DNA from: JALHFZ01 sp964483085
GTDB lineage: Bacteria > Synergistota > Synergistia > Synergistales > Aminobacteriaceae
Direction of reading: 5' to 3'
DNA: 64,000 nt
Assembly: GCA_964483085.1 (NCBI GenBank)
Contig: CAYZZX010000002.1
Coordinates: 1 to 64,000, forward strand
A program made the position numbers and the translations under genes. A model generated the notes under the pieces. It was not told the origin of the DNA. It saw nothing but the letters and a program-made list of their open reading frames with translations, and did no database searches. This document shows positions 34,196 to 42,775 of the stretch, in pieces. How positions within the stretch are numbered: the stretch's first letter is position 1; each line of letters starts with the position of its first letter.

Positions 34196-34986
34196 AGAAA
34201 CCGGATATTTCGCTCTATTCACATCTTATGCACTCCGCACTCTCCGCACTCTCTCCGCGGGTCGACTGGCCAAAGGCAATCGCCGTCACCGGAGCCCTCG
34301 GTTCCGGAAAGACCGAATGGGTTCTCAATCTGGCCCTCGGCTTTAAAAGCCTCGGAGAGACCATTACCATTGCGGATATGGACGTCATCAACCCCTACTT
34401 CTGCATTCGTCAGGTCGCCGAAGTCCTTGGAGATAAGGGCTTCAAAATCATCACTCCCCCTGAAAGCTCCCGGTGGTCTGATATGTCCATCGTCTCCCCC
34501 CAGGTCCTCTGGGCGCTCGGAGAGGACTCGGGACGCCTTCTTCTTGATATCGGCGGCGACGCCGAGGGAGCTCTCGCCCTGAAGCAGTTTGAACCGGACA
34601 TCAAAGAAGCGGGGTACCTTCTCATTCTCATAGTGAACTCCTTCCGGCCCCAGACTTCAACTCCGGAAGCAATAGGGAAAATGCTGCGGAAAATGGAGCA
34701 GATCGGAGGCCTTTCCGTAGGAGCGCTCATAAGTAATTCTCATCTTATGGTAGAGACGACACCTTCAGATGTGGCCGATGGACTGGCGGTGGTGACAGAA
34801 GCGGGGAAAAGACTCGGCCTGCCGGTCCTCTGCGCGGGAGTTTCTCCCGACCTCCATAGCCGCACAGCCGAAATCTTCGCCGAGCGGGAAATATCAGTCC
34901 CTCTGTGGCCTCTTTTCCGGTATATGATGCTGCCATGGGAAGAGGGCGCCATGTGGTCGCAGGGAACAGCGAAACGCAAGGATTAA
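34192..34986 (+). CDS. P-loop ATPase encoded with the 2-oxoacid:ferredoxin oxidoreductase
   Basis: This 264-residue protein has Walker A GALGSGKT (residues 34-41), a DMDVINPYF motif (62-70) and a Walker-B-like LLLDIGGD (117-123), all typical of SIMIBI-class MinD/CbiA/CooC-type NTPases. The lysine of the signature (deviant) Walker A motif is not obvious. I cannot name a specific family. The GTG start overlaps the fmt stop (GTGA), and the ferredoxin subunit gene begins 25 bases downstream. A role in assembling or regulating the oxidoreductase is inferred from position only. It has no membrane segment. Confidence 0.8.
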   Translation: MKKPDISLYSHLMHSALSALSPRVDWPKAIAVTGALGSGKTEWVLNLALGFKSLGETITIADMDVINPYFCIRQVAEVLGDKGFKIITPPESSRWSDMSIVSPQVLWALGEDSGRLLLDIGGDAEGALALKQFEPDIKEAGYLLILIVNSFRPQTSTPEAIGKMLRKMEQIGGLSVGALISNSHLMVETTPSDVADGLAVVTEAGKRLGLPVLCAGVSPDLHSRTAEIFAEREISVPLWPLFRYMMLPWEEGAMWSQGTAKRKD

Positions 34987-35011
34987 TTCTTTCTGAAAAG
35001 GAGTGAAGGAA

Positions 35012-35227
35012 ATGCCGAAGGGTCGCGTTGAAATTCTCGAACAGTACTGCAAAAGCTGCGGACTCTGCGTAGCGGTATGCCCGACGAAAGTTCTCCGGAT
35101 TTCGGAGAAGACGAACGTCAGGGGATATCGGCCGGTGGAGCAGTTCAAAGAAGGGTGCATCGGCTGCGCACTGTGCGCCATAACCTGTCCCGATGCCGCG
35201 ATTGAAGTGTTCAAAATTGAGGAGTAA
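35012..35227 (+). CDS. 2-oxoacid:ferredoxin oxidoreductase delta subunit (2x[4Fe-4S] ferredoxin)
   Basis: This 71-residue ferredoxin carries two complete [4Fe-4S] motifs, CKSCGLCVAVCPTK and CIGCALCAITCPDAA. It is the electron-accepting delta subunit of the four-part oxidoreductase encoded next. I chose ATG 35012 because AAGGAG ends 8 bases upstream; a GTG at 35003 overlaps that ribosome-binding site. Confidence 0.93.
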   Translation: MPKGRVEILEQYCKSCGLCVAVCPTKVLRISEKTNVRGYRPVEQFKEGCIGCALCAITCPDAAIEVFKIEE

Positions 35228-35253
35228 TACTGACCCCCGGAGGTGAAATAGAT

Positions 35254-36315
35254 ATGGGACGCGTATTGATGAAAGGAACTGAAGCTATAGCGGAAGCGGC
35301 CATTCAGGCCGGATGCAAATTCTTTTTCGGGTACCCCATCACTCCCCAGAACGAAATTCCCGAATATATGTCCGCCCATCTCCCCAGGGTGGGAGGCACC
35401 TATGTCCAGGCGGAGAGCGAAGTCGCCTCGATCAACATGGTCATGGGCGGCGGTGCGACAGGCTACCGGGTGATGACCTCATCGTCGAGCCCCGGAATCT
35501 CCCTCATGTCCGAGGGGATTTCCTATATCGCGGGAGCTGAAATTCCCGCAGTGATCGTGAACGTCATGCGGGCCGGACCAGGTCTCGGCGGCATTCTTCC
35601 CGGCCAGGCGGACTATCTTCAGTCCACAAAGGGCGGCGGCAACGGAGACTACAATCTCATCGTCCTCGCACCGAGCACGCTGCAGGAGTGCGTCGATCTG
35701 ACCCAGCTTTCCTTTGAACTCGCACAGAAATACCGCAATCCCGTCATGGTAGCCGCCGACGGCTTCATGGGGCAGATGATGGAGGCAGTGGAGATCCATC
35801 CAAGCGCCACGAAGGATGACCCGGCAGACACGAGCTGGGGCCTTGGCTTCATGGGAGAGCGGGGCGGCAAACGAAGCCATCTTCACAGCCTCTTCCTGAC
35901 TCCTGAACCCCTTGAGGCCCATAACCACAGACTTCAGGAGAAGTACGGACGTATGAAGGAAGCAGAGCAGCGGTGCGAGACCTACCATGTTGAAGACGCA
36001 GAGCTGCTCATCGCCGCCTACGGAACGACCGCGCGCATCTCCCGTTCTGCCGTGAACAATCTCCGGGCAGAGGGGCTTAAGGTCGGAATGATTCGCCCCA
36101 TCACGCTGTGGCCCTATCCCACGGATGCCTTCCAGGCTCTTCCCGATGGGATCCGCCATATTCTTGTGGCGGAGATGAACGCCGGACAGATGATCGACGA
36201 CGTAAAGGTCGCCACGAACTGCCGGTATCCGGTCTCTTTCTACGGCCGCATGGGCGGTTTCGCCCCTTCGGTCAAGGAGATTGAGGACGAATGCAGGCGG
36301 CTTCTCGCCCTGTAA
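35254..36315 (+). CDS. vorB: 2-oxoacid:ferredoxin oxidoreductase alpha subunit (VorB/KorA type)
   Basis: This 353-residue subunit binds the substrate side of the thiamine-diphosphate active site. It starts LMKGTEAIAEAAIQAGCKFFFGYPITPQNE (read as two short parts) and contains AESEVASINMVMGGGATG and SSSSPGISLMSEGISY. The architecture is that of VorB/KorA, acting on branched-chain or 2-oxoglutarate-type substrates formed by amino-acid transamination. The true 2-oxoacid cannot be settled from sequence; the VorB label follows similarity in the PITPQNEIPEYM region. In an anaerobe this complex would generate acyl-CoA and reduced ferredoxin. Confidence 0.88.
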   Translation: MGRVLMKGTEAIAEAAIQAGCKFFFGYPITPQNEIPEYMSAHLPRVGGTYVQAESEVASINMVMGGGATGYRVMTSSSSPGISLMSEGISYIAGAEIPAVIVNVMRAGPGLGGILPGQADYLQSTKGGGNGDYNLIVLAPSTLQECVDLTQLSFELAQKYRNPVMVAADGFMGQMMEAVEIHPSATKDDPADTSWGLGFMGERGGKRSHLHSLFLTPEPLEAHNHRLQEKYGRMKEAEQRCETYHVEDAELLIAAYGTTARISRSAVNNLRAEGLKVGMIRPITLWPYPTDAFQALPDGIRHILVAEMNAGQMIDDVKVATNCRYPVSFYGRMGGFAPSVKEIEDECRRLLAL

Positions 36316-36330
36316 AGGAGGGAAAAGACT

Positions 36331-37077
36331 ATGAGTGAAGTGAAAGTTTACGCCCGCCCGGTCAGCTGGATGCCCGATGTCAGCAGCCACTACTGCCCAG
36401 GATGCGGCCACGGAATTGCCCATCGCCTCGTGTGTGAGACCATCGACGAGCTGGGGATTCAGAACGATACTATCGGCGTCGCTTCCGTAGGATGCTCCGC
36501 CATGATCTACGACTATATAGACATAGACTACTGCGAAGCCCCTCACGGAAGGGCACCCGCGGTGGCCACGGGGCTGAAGACCGTGCGCCCCGATAAGATC
36601 GTCTTCACCTATCAGGGAGACGGAGACCTGGCTTCCATCGGCATGGGGGAGATCGTCCACGCCGCGAACCGGGGACAGAACATCACCGTCGTGTTCATAA
36701 ACAACGCCATCTACGGAATGACGGGCGGACAGATGGCCCCAACGACCCTCATCGGCCAGAAAACCACCACCTCCCCCCTCGGACGGGATGAAAAGGTGAA
36801 CGGATATCCCATCCGTATCAGCGAGATGCTCGCCACCCTTCCCGCACCGGGATACATCGCCAGGGTCTCCGTAGCGCAGCCGAAATATACGATAAAGGCC
36901 AAGGCCGCCATCAAAAAAGCCTTCCAGAATCAGATCGACGGAAAGGGCTTTTCCCTTGTGGAGGTGCTTTCGTCGTGCCCCACAAACTGGGGAATGCGTG
37001 CAGTGGAGTCCTTTGACTGGCTGATTGACTCAATGATGCCCTATTATCCCCTTGGAACCTTCAAGGACTTTGAGTAG
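36331..37077 (+). CDS. 2-oxoacid:ferredoxin oxidoreductase beta subunit (TPP-binding)
   Basis: This 248-residue subunit contains the thiamine-diphosphate site: YCPGCGHGIAHR (about 22-33), GDGDLASIGMGEIVHAANR (about 92-110) and the NNAIYGMTGGQMAPTT motif (about 120-135). The Cys-rich start matches beta subunits that lack their own ferredoxin domain. It lies 15 bases after the alpha subunit and 16 before the gamma subunit. Together with the delta ferredoxin upstream it completes the complex. Confidence 0.93.
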   Translation: MSEVKVYARPVSWMPDVSSHYCPGCGHGIAHRLVCETIDELGIQNDTIGVASVGCSAMIYDYIDIDYCEAPHGRAPAVATGLKTVRPDKIVFTYQGDGDLASIGMGEIVHAANRGQNITVVFINNAIYGMTGGQMAPTTLIGQKTTTSPLGRDEKVNGYPIRISEMLATLPAPGYIARVSVAQPKYTIKAKAAIKKAFQNQIDGKGFSLVEVLSSCPTNWGMRAVESFDWLIDSMMPYYPLGTFKDFE

Positions 37078-37093
37078 AGAGGGGGAGGAAAAG

Positions 37094-37651
37094 ATGTCCT
37101 TTTACAAGACCCTTCTCGCCGCAGGTTTCGGTGGTCAGGGCGTCATGGTGCTGGGGCAGCTCGCGGCATACACGGGCATTGAAGAGGGGCGCTACGTCAC
37201 CTGGATTCCCTCCTACGGACCGGAGATGCGGGGCGGAACGGCAAACTGCGGAGTGGTCCTCTCCGAAGAGGAGATCGGATCCCCTGTGGTGGATAGCGCC
37301 GACGTACTGGTCATAATGAACCAGCCGTCTCTGTCGAAGTTTCTCGACAGAGTAAAAAAGGGAGGAATCCTCGTCTTCAACAGCGATCTTGTGGAGTATG
37401 ACGGCTCTCGTCCCGATGTCACAGCCATAGGCGTCCCCGCATCCCAGGTCGCCCTCGAACTGGGCAGCGATAAAATCGCCAATATAATCATCCTCGGAGC
37501 AGTAGTGGAATCAAGCGGCATCGTTGACGCGAAGGTATGCGTGGAGACCATCAAGGAAAAACTCGGAAAGAGGAAGCCAAAATTCCTTCCCATGAACCTC
37601 GAGGCCTTTGAGAGAGGTAAGAAAATCGCCAGGGAAGCCCTCTCACAATAG
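37094..37651 (+). CDS. 2-oxoacid:ferredoxin oxidoreductase gamma subunit
   Basis: This 185-residue subunit has the hallmark AAGFGGQGVMVLGQLAAY (about 9-26) and SYGPEMRGGTANCGVVLS (about 41-58), which contribute to CoA binding and domain contacts. From the ATG at 37094 the Shine-Dalgarno GGGAGGAA ends 3-4 bases upstream; the frame runs upstream into the beta gene but gives no better start. The order delta-alpha-beta-gamma is complete. Confidence 0.92.
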   Translation: MSFYKTLLAAGFGGQGVMVLGQLAAYTGIEEGRYVTWIPSYGPEMRGGTANCGVVLSEEEIGSPVVDSADVLVIMNQPSLSKFLDRVKKGGILVFNSDLVEYDGSRPDVTAIGVPASQVALELGSDKIANIIILGAVVESSGIVDAKVCVETIKEKLGKRKPKFLPMNLEAFERGKKIAREALSQ

Positions 37652-37668
37652 ATATCGAGAGGGAATGC

Positions 37669-38202
37669 ATGGACCGCACCGAAAAAACAGTCTCGTCCCA
37701 TAGGGCCTATCAGGGAAAAATACTGAACCTTCGGATCGACAATATCCTGACTCCCTCTGGAAAAAAGGCGATTCGGGAAGTCGTTGAACACGATCCGGCA
37801 GTAGCGGTACTCCCGATCACTTCCGACGGGTCAGTGCTGCTGATAAGGCAGTTCCGGTATGCTCTGGGTCAGGACATCCTCGAGATCCCCGCGGGACTCG
37901 TCGACGAGGGGGAGGATTTTCCCTCCGCCGCAAGAAGAGAGCTTCAGGAGGAGATCGGATACTATCCGGGAACTCTCGAGGAGATCGGCAGAATGTACAA
38001 TTCTCCCGGGTTTTGCACGGAACTGCTCGTCCTCTACCTCGCGTCCGATCTGCGGCTCTCGAAGCTCGATCAGGACGACGACGAGTTCATAGAGACCGTT
38101 TCCGTGCCCGCCGAAGAGATAGCATCCCTTCTTACGGACGGAAAGATCATCGACGGAAAAACTTTTTCGGCTCTTTCGTGGTATCTCGCCTTTCGGGCAT
38201 AG
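37669..38202 (+). CDS. NUDIX hydrolase, ADP-ribose pyrophosphatase type
   Basis: This 177-residue NUDIX enzyme carries a complete Nudix box, GLVDEGEDFPSAARRELQEE with IGY following (about residues 80-102). The RQFRYALGQDILEIPAG segment just before it is typical of ADP-ribose/NDP-sugar hydrolases. It closes the def-to-oxidoreductase operon 17 bases after the gamma subunit, and a terminator follows. Its substrate is predicted from family, not shown. Confidence 0.88.
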   Translation: MDRTEKTVSSHRAYQGKILNLRIDNILTPSGKKAIREVVEHDPAVAVLPITSDGSVLLIRQFRYALGQDILEIPAGLVDEGEDFPSAARRELQEEIGYYPGTLEEIGRMYNSPGFCTELLVLYLASDLRLSKLDQDDDEFIETVSVPAEEIASLLTDGKIIDGKTFSALSWYLAFRA

Positions 38203-38239
38203 AGAAGCAATCTGACCGAAATATAAATTCAGCCTTGCA

Positions 38240-38266
38240 GGGACCGGTGCTTCCGGTCCCTTTTTT
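38240..38266 (+). terminator. Rho-independent terminator after the NUDIX gene
   Basis: An 8-base stem GGGACCGG / CCGGTCCC (38240-38247 with 38253-38260) with a 5-base loop is followed by six T residues. Confidence 0.93.
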
Positions 38267-38285
38267 GTGATATCATGTAACTATT

Positions 38286-39182
38286 ATGGAATTATGGGAC
38301 ATCGATTCAGCCATCAAAAGCTTTTCATCCTATCTTCTGTACGAAAGAGGCCTGAGTTCCAACACGGCCTCTGCCTACAGCTCTGACCTTCGGGAATGGA
38401 AGGCCTTCTGCGACTCTCTTCATGAACCGGCCTTTCCTCCTACGGAAAACCTCGTTCATCGTTTTCAGGAGCACCTTACCCGGGGTCCGAAGAGCAAAGC
38501 CTCCCGGCAGCGCACTATGGCGGCCATGCGCTCCTGGATGCGTTTTCTGACCGTCGAGGAGGCACTCTCCACCGACTTTCGCCTTCCCTCCCTCCCTTCA
38601 AAAGAGAAGCGCCTTCCTCAAATTCTCAGCGAGGGGGAAGTGGAGCGGCTGCTTTACGGCTGTTCGGGCAGCACCCCTCTCGAACTGCGGGACCGGGCTC
38701 TCTTTGAGACGGCCTACGGGTGCGGCCTCCGGGCGAGCGAGCTTTGTACCCTTGAGGTCAACAGTGTCGACTTCTCCTCCCGGTCTGTGCGGGTCATGGG
38801 AAAGGGGCAGAAGGAGCGGATGGTCCCCTTTCTCGGAGAGGCCGCCCTTCGAATGAAAAAATATCTTGACGAAGGGCGTCCCCTGCTTTTAAAAGAAAGC
38901 AGCGAGCAGGCTCTTTTTCTCTCACGGAACGGACGGCAGCTCAATCGGGAGGATGTCTGGCGTCTTATTAAAAAAAGAGGAGCTGAAGCGGGGCTCTCTC
39001 CCTCCCGGCTCTACCCTCATATCCTGCGCCACAGTTTTGCCACCCACCTTCTTCGCCGGGGGATGGACCAGCGAACTCTCCAGGAGATCCTCGGCCATTC
39101 CTCTATCGCCACCACGGAAAAATACCTGCACTTTGACCTCGAGCTCCGGGACGTTTATGATATGGCTCATCCCCGGGCGTAA
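38286..39182 (+). CDS. xerD: Tyrosine recombinase XerC/XerD type
   Basis: This 298-residue recombinase has a SAM-like N-terminal core-binding domain (FSSYLLYERGLSSNTASAY) and a catalytic domain with the full active-site set: Arg in YGCGLRASELC (about 148), Lys in MGKGQKERMVPF, HILRHSFATHLLRRG (about 244), LGHSSIATTEKYLHFD with His and the nucleophilic Tyr (about 269-284). Length and motif match XerD-type chromosome dimer resolvases. The neighbours are nucleoside phosphorylases rather than mobile genes, so I read it as a housekeeping recombinase. Whether it is XerC or XerD cannot be fixed from one copy. Confidence 0.9.
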   Translation: MELWDIDSAIKSFSSYLLYERGLSSNTASAYSSDLREWKAFCDSLHEPAFPPTENLVHRFQEHLTRGPKSKASRQRTMAAMRSWMRFLTVEEALSTDFRLPSLPSKEKRLPQILSEGEVERLLYGCSGSTPLELRDRALFETAYGCGLRASELCTLEVNSVDFSSRSVRVMGKGQKERMVPFLGEAALRMKKYLDEGRPLLLKESSEQALFLSRNGRQLNREDVWRLIKKRGAEAGLSPSRLYPHILRHSFATHLLRRGMDQRTLQEILGHSSIATTEKYLHFDLELRDVYDMAHPRA

Positions 39183-39215
39183 AACGCCCCAGAGAAAAGG
39201 ACGTGAAAATTTCCC

Positions 39216-40043
39216 ATGCAGAATAAAGTATCTGAAGGTATCGCCTTTCTTTCGGCGCTGGTGAAAAATCCTCCCGCCGCCCTTGTGGTCCTCGGCTCAG
39301 GATTGGGATCCTTCGCCGACTCCCTCGAGAATGTAACGGTCATCCCCTACGGGGACATTCCCCACTGGCCCGTCTCCACCGCGCCGGGACATGCCGGAAG
39401 GCTGGTCTTCGGAACCCTCGGTGGTCTGCCCCTTGCGGTCATGCAGGGACGGGTTCACTACTACGAAGGGTACTCCATGGAAGAACTGATCTACCCCGTG
39501 CGGGTCTTCGGCCAGTGGGGAACGAAAATCTACATGGCCACCAATGCCGTGGGCGGCGTGGACCAGGCTCTCTCACCGGGTGACTTGGTGCTGCTGACGG
39601 ACCATATTAATTTCATGGGAGTGAACCCCCTCCGCGGGCCGGATACCCCCTCATGGAACCCCCGCTTCCCAGACATGACCACCTGCTACTGCGAGGAGCT
39701 GGCGAAGGCTGCCGAAGGGGCAGCTCGAGAGCTCTCCATCCCCCTGAAAAAAGGGGTGTACATCGCCTTTTCCGGCCCCTCTTTCGAGACACCGGCGGAA
39801 ATTCGCATGGCCCGGACCCTCGGTGCCTCTGTGGTGGGAATGTCCACCGTGCCCGAAGTGATCGCGGCCAACGCCATGGGAATGAAGGTCTGCGCTGTCT
39901 CCTGTGTGGCGAACTACGCTGCGGGGATCACCCGCGACTCCCTCAGCGGCGACGAAGTTATCCGTGAGATGGGAAAGGCTTCAGGAAAACTCATCTCTCT
40001 TCTGACTGGTTTTTTCAAGGAGGTCAGCCGGACGAATGTTTGA
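39216..40043 (+). CDS. punA: Purine nucleoside phosphorylase, trimeric type
   Basis: This enzyme phosphorolyses purine ribonucleosides and deoxynucleosides to base and (deoxy)ribose-1-phosphate. The 275-residue protein has LGSGLGSFADSL with the phosphate-binding Ser (about 27-38), GHAGRLVFG, MQGRVHYYEGYSMEELIYPVR (in parts), ATNAVGGVD (about 109) and a SCVANYAAGI motif whose Asn usually marks guanosine/inosine specificity. It overlaps pdp by 8 bases. Besides general salvage, it is a candidate for cleaving inosyl products from MtaD (inference). Confidence 0.93.
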   Translation: MQNKVSEGIAFLSALVKNPPAALVVLGSGLGSFADSLENVTVIPYGDIPHWPVSTAPGHAGRLVFGTLGGLPLAVMQGRVHYYEGYSMEELIYPVRVFGQWGTKIYMATNAVGGVDQALSPGDLVLLTDHINFMGVNPLRGPDTPSWNPRFPDMTTCYCEELAKAAEGAARELSIPLKKGVYIAFSGPSFETPAEIRMARTLGASVVGMSTVPEVIAANAMGMKVCAVSCVANYAAGITRDSLSGDEVIREMGKASGKLISLLTGFFKEVSRTNV

Positions 40044-41352
40044 TATGCTCTCCTTCATCGAGTTGAAGCGAGAGGGAGGCGAGGCATCCTCAGCAGAAAT
40101 ACGCTCCTTCGTAGAAGAGTTTTCCTCGGGGCGGATTCCCGACTACCAGGCTGCTTCATGGCTTATGGCAGTCTGTTTCAACGGCCTCTCCGAGGCCGAG
40201 CTGAGAGAATTCACCCTCGCCCTCGCCGACTCGGGAAACAAAATCTCCTTCGGGAAGGATATTTTTCTCGTGGATAAGCACAGTACCGGAGGAGTGGGGG
40301 ACAAAATCACCCTCATCCTGGTCCCCCTTGCTGCGGCCTGCGGCCTCTCCGTGGCCAAACTCTCCGGCCCCGGCCTCGGTTTTACGGGGGGAACTGTGGA
40401 CAAGCTGGCTGCCCTCCCCGGTTTCCGCACCCATCTGACATCTGAAGAGTTTCGAGAACAGGTGAAGCGGATAGGGTGCGCCGTCTCGGGCCATTCGGAG
40501 GACCTCGCTCCCGCGGAGGGGAAGTTTTATTCCCTCCGGGATGTGACGGGGACAGTCCCCTCCCTTCCCCTGATCTGCAGCAGCATCGTGAGCAAAAAGA
40601 TCGCCGGCGGCGCCGACGCCTTTGTCTTCGACGTCAAGTGCGGCAAGGGTGCTTTCATGAAGACCCGGGGCGAGGCAAAGGCCCTTGCAGAGGCCCTTGT
40701 CTCCCTCTCCCGCTCCCTCGGAAAGAAGAGCGCCGCCCTCGTGACGGCTATGGATCAGCCCCTGGGGGAGTGGATCGGAAACGCTGCTGAAGTTATCGAG
40801 GCAGTGGATGTCCTTCAGGGAGGGGGACCGGCGGACGTCCGCGAACTCTCCGTGAAGCTTGCTGGGAGAATGGTCGCTCTGGCGGGGCTGGGGACCGCAG
40901 AAGAGGGGGAGCGCCTTGCTGAGGTAAAGCTTTCCGGCGGAATGGCCCTCGAAAAATTCAAGGAGTTCCTTCAGGCCCAGGGCGGTCCTGCAGAGGCCGC
41001 GGAAGACCCCCGGTCAGTTCTTCCCCTGGCCGCCGGGATCATGGTTCTCAGAGCAGAAAAAGAGGGTACAGTAGAATCCGTCGATGCCCGGGCGATAGGT
41101 GAGGGAGTGAAACGCCTCGGCGGAGGACGACAGTCCCTCGATGAAGTTCTCGATCTTTCCGTCGGCGTCCGCCTGTGCCGCAAGAATGGAGAGAGCGCAC
41201 AGAAGGGAGAGCCTCTTCTGGAGATACGCTATTCTTCTGAGAAGAAGCTTCAGGAGGCCCTTCCCTGGTTCAGCCGGGCATTTGTTCTTTCCGGGAAATG
41301 CGATAAAAAAAGCTCTGCTGAAAGGAGCATCGTTCTTGAAACTATTGAATGA
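40036..41352 (+). CDS. pdp: Thymidine/pyrimidine-nucleoside phosphorylase family
   Basis: This 438-residue protein has the DeoA/Pdp architecture: an alpha-helical domain with YQAASWLMAVCFNGLSEAE, the phosphate site VDKHSTGGVGDK (about 79-90), YSLRDVTGTVPS with the pyrimidine-binding Arg, SSIVSKKIAGGADAFVFDVK and a C-terminal barrel. The loop normally reading SGRGLGHTGGT reads SGPGLGFTGGT here, so Pro112 and Phe116 replace Arg and the substrate-site His. The fold assignment is firm, but substrate range may differ from textbook Pdp. It overlaps both neighbours. Confidence 0.88.
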   Translation: MFDMLSFIELKREGGEASSAEIRSFVEEFSSGRIPDYQAASWLMAVCFNGLSEAELREFTLALADSGNKISFGKDIFLVDKHSTGGVGDKITLILVPLAAACGLSVAKLSGPGLGFTGGTVDKLAALPGFRTHLTSEEFREQVKRIGCAVSGHSEDLAPAEGKFYSLRDVTGTVPSLPLICSSIVSKKIAGGADAFVFDVKCGKGAFMKTRGEAKALAEALVSLSRSLGKKSAALVTAMDQPLGEWIGNAAEVIEAVDVLQGGGPADVRELSVKLAGRMVALAGLGTAEEGERLAEVKLSGGMALEKFKEFLQAQGGPAEAAEDPRSVLPLAAGIMVLRAEKEGTVESVDARAIGEGVKRLGGGRQSLDEVLDLSVGVRLCRKNGESAQKGEPLLEIRYSSEKKLQEALPWFSRAFVLSGKCDKKSSAERSIVLETIE

Positions 41353-42280
41353 CATAAGAAGAAACTTATTTTCCCTTACCGCGGCCGTGGTGCTGCTGCT
41401 GTACTTCCCCTGCCTCGCGGCAGCCTTTGTGAACCTGCAATATCCGTCATCCGCGGGAATTGGGAAGCCCTTCGCCGTTCGCCTCACCACTCCAGAGGTT
41501 CTTGAGGAGGCGTCGGTGGAGTGGCAGGGAAGGACCGTTCCCCTCGCAATCTCTCAGTGGAGCGGCAAACACATTGCCCTTGGGCTCTTCGGAAGCTCCG
41601 TTGCGAAGACGAAACCGGGCGTTCACACGATGATCCTTCACCTCAAGACCCCCGCTGGCCGAACGCGCCGGTCTGTCTACATCCGTCTCCGGGCTCTGAA
41701 GTACAAGGAGGATCATCTCACCCTTCCCGAGAAGATGGTGACCCCTCCTGCGGATGTACTGGCAAAAATCGCGGAAGACCGAATGGCGACATCTAAAGCC
41801 CTTTCCACCCAGACCCTCTCCCGGGAATGGGGGCTGCCCCTTTTACGTCCCGTGAACGGCATAGTCACGAGCCCCTACGGGCGGCGGCGGATTCTCAACG
41901 GCAAGCCGAGAAACCCCCATGGAGGAATAGACTACCGCGCGGCAGTGGGCACTCCCATCAAAGCGGCTCTCCCGGGAAGAGTGATTCTCACGGGAGATCA
42001 TTATTACGCCGGCAAGAGCGTCTATGTGGACTCGGGAGGCGGAGTCATCTCCCATTATTTTCATCTGAGCAGCATCTCGGTGAAGGAAGGCGAGCGCATC
42101 TCTGCCGGACAGAAGATCGGGGAGAGCGGCATGACCGGAAGGGCGACGGGCCCTCACCTTCACTTCGGTCTTTCCCTCTCGGGACAGATGGTGGACCCCG
42201 AGCCTCTGTACTCTCTCACCATCGCAGAGCTCCTCGACCAGGGCGTCTTTCTCCGCATCGAGACAAAGGGGGGGCAGTGA
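41336..42280 (+). CDS. Exported M23-family (LytM-like) peptidase
   Basis: This 314-residue murein endopeptidase homologue has an N-terminal export signal (about 1-30, LFSLTAAVVLLLYFPCLAAAF), a beta-sandwich domain (about 30-125) and a C-terminal M23 domain. The zinc/catalytic motifs are complete: HGGIDYRAAVGTP (HxxxD, about 198) and MTGRATGPHLHFG (HxH, about 263-275). I chose the TTG at 41336 because AAAGGAG ends 8 bases upstream and gives a compact signal sequence; it overlaps pdp by 17 bases. It likely acts on cell-wall peptidoglycan. Confidence 0.9.
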   Translation: MKLLNDIRRNLFSLTAAVVLLLYFPCLAAAFVNLQYPSSAGIGKPFAVRLTTPEVLEEASVEWQGRTVPLAISQWSGKHIALGLFGSSVAKTKPGVHTMILHLKTPAGRTRRSVYIRLRALKYKEDHLTLPEKMVTPPADVLAKIAEDRMATSKALSTQTLSREWGLPLLRPVNGIVTSPYGRRRILNGKPRNPHGGIDYRAAVGTPIKAALPGRVILTGDHYYAGKSVYVDSGGGVISHYFHLSSISVKEGERISAGQKIGESGMTGRATGPHLHFGLSLSGQMVDPEPLYSLTIAELLDQGVFLRIETKGGQ

Positions 42281-42284
42281 GAGC

Positions 42285-42758
42285 ATGAATGAAAAGTGTT
42301 CCTTCCCCGCCCAGTATGTTTTCGCCTTTCTCTTTCATCAGGATGAGGTGCTTCTCGTGAAGCGCCTCGGGCCTCCCTGGTGCGGCACAGTCACAGTTCC
42401 CGGGGGTAAAAAGAAACCCGGGGAAACGCCGCTGGAGGCCTGTGTCCGGGAGATGCGTGAGGAAACCGGTCTTGAAGCATTGTCCCTCCGGCTTCGAGGC
42501 ATCGCCCATATCACATCCGATAATAAAGAGGCCACCGCATGGTATTTTTCTTCCGCCCTTACCGAAGGAAAGCTGCGGGGAAGTGAGGAGGGCCTTCCCT
42601 TCTGGACGGGAAGAAGGGAGAGCCTTGAGATCAGCGGGATAAACCCCTTCTACAAGCTCCTCGCTCCCAGAATACTGGACGAAAGGACGCCCCTCTTCGA
42701 GGCAAAAATCTCCTCGAACGATGCCAGTATACTCGCTTCGTCCTTCGCAGATCTATGA
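42285..42758 (+). CDS. NUDIX hydrolase, MutT/8-oxo-dGTPase-like
   Basis: This 157-residue NUDIX protein starts PAQYVFAFLFHQDEVLLVKRLG and has the box GGKKKPGETPLEACVREMREETG (about 40-62, read in two short pieces), matching Gx5Ex7REUxEExGU. The first segment and WCGTVTVPGG resemble MutT-like enzymes that act on (oxidised) nucleotides. It lies 4 bases after the M23 peptidase. Substrate is unknown. Confidence 0.86.
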   Translation: MNEKCSFPAQYVFAFLFHQDEVLLVKRLGPPWCGTVTVPGGKKKPGETPLEACVREMREETGLEALSLRLRGIAHITSDNKEATAWYFSSALTEGKLRGSEEGLPFWTGRRESLEISGINPFYKLLAPRILDERTPLFEAKISSNDASILASSFADL

Positions 42759-42775
42759 AAGAGGGAGGACCCTTC

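Noticed and set aside
38286..39182. Integrase of a mobile element
   Set aside because: The recombinase has XerD length and motifs, and the neighbours are nucleoside phosphorylase and cell-wall genes; no att-like repeats or phage genes nearby.
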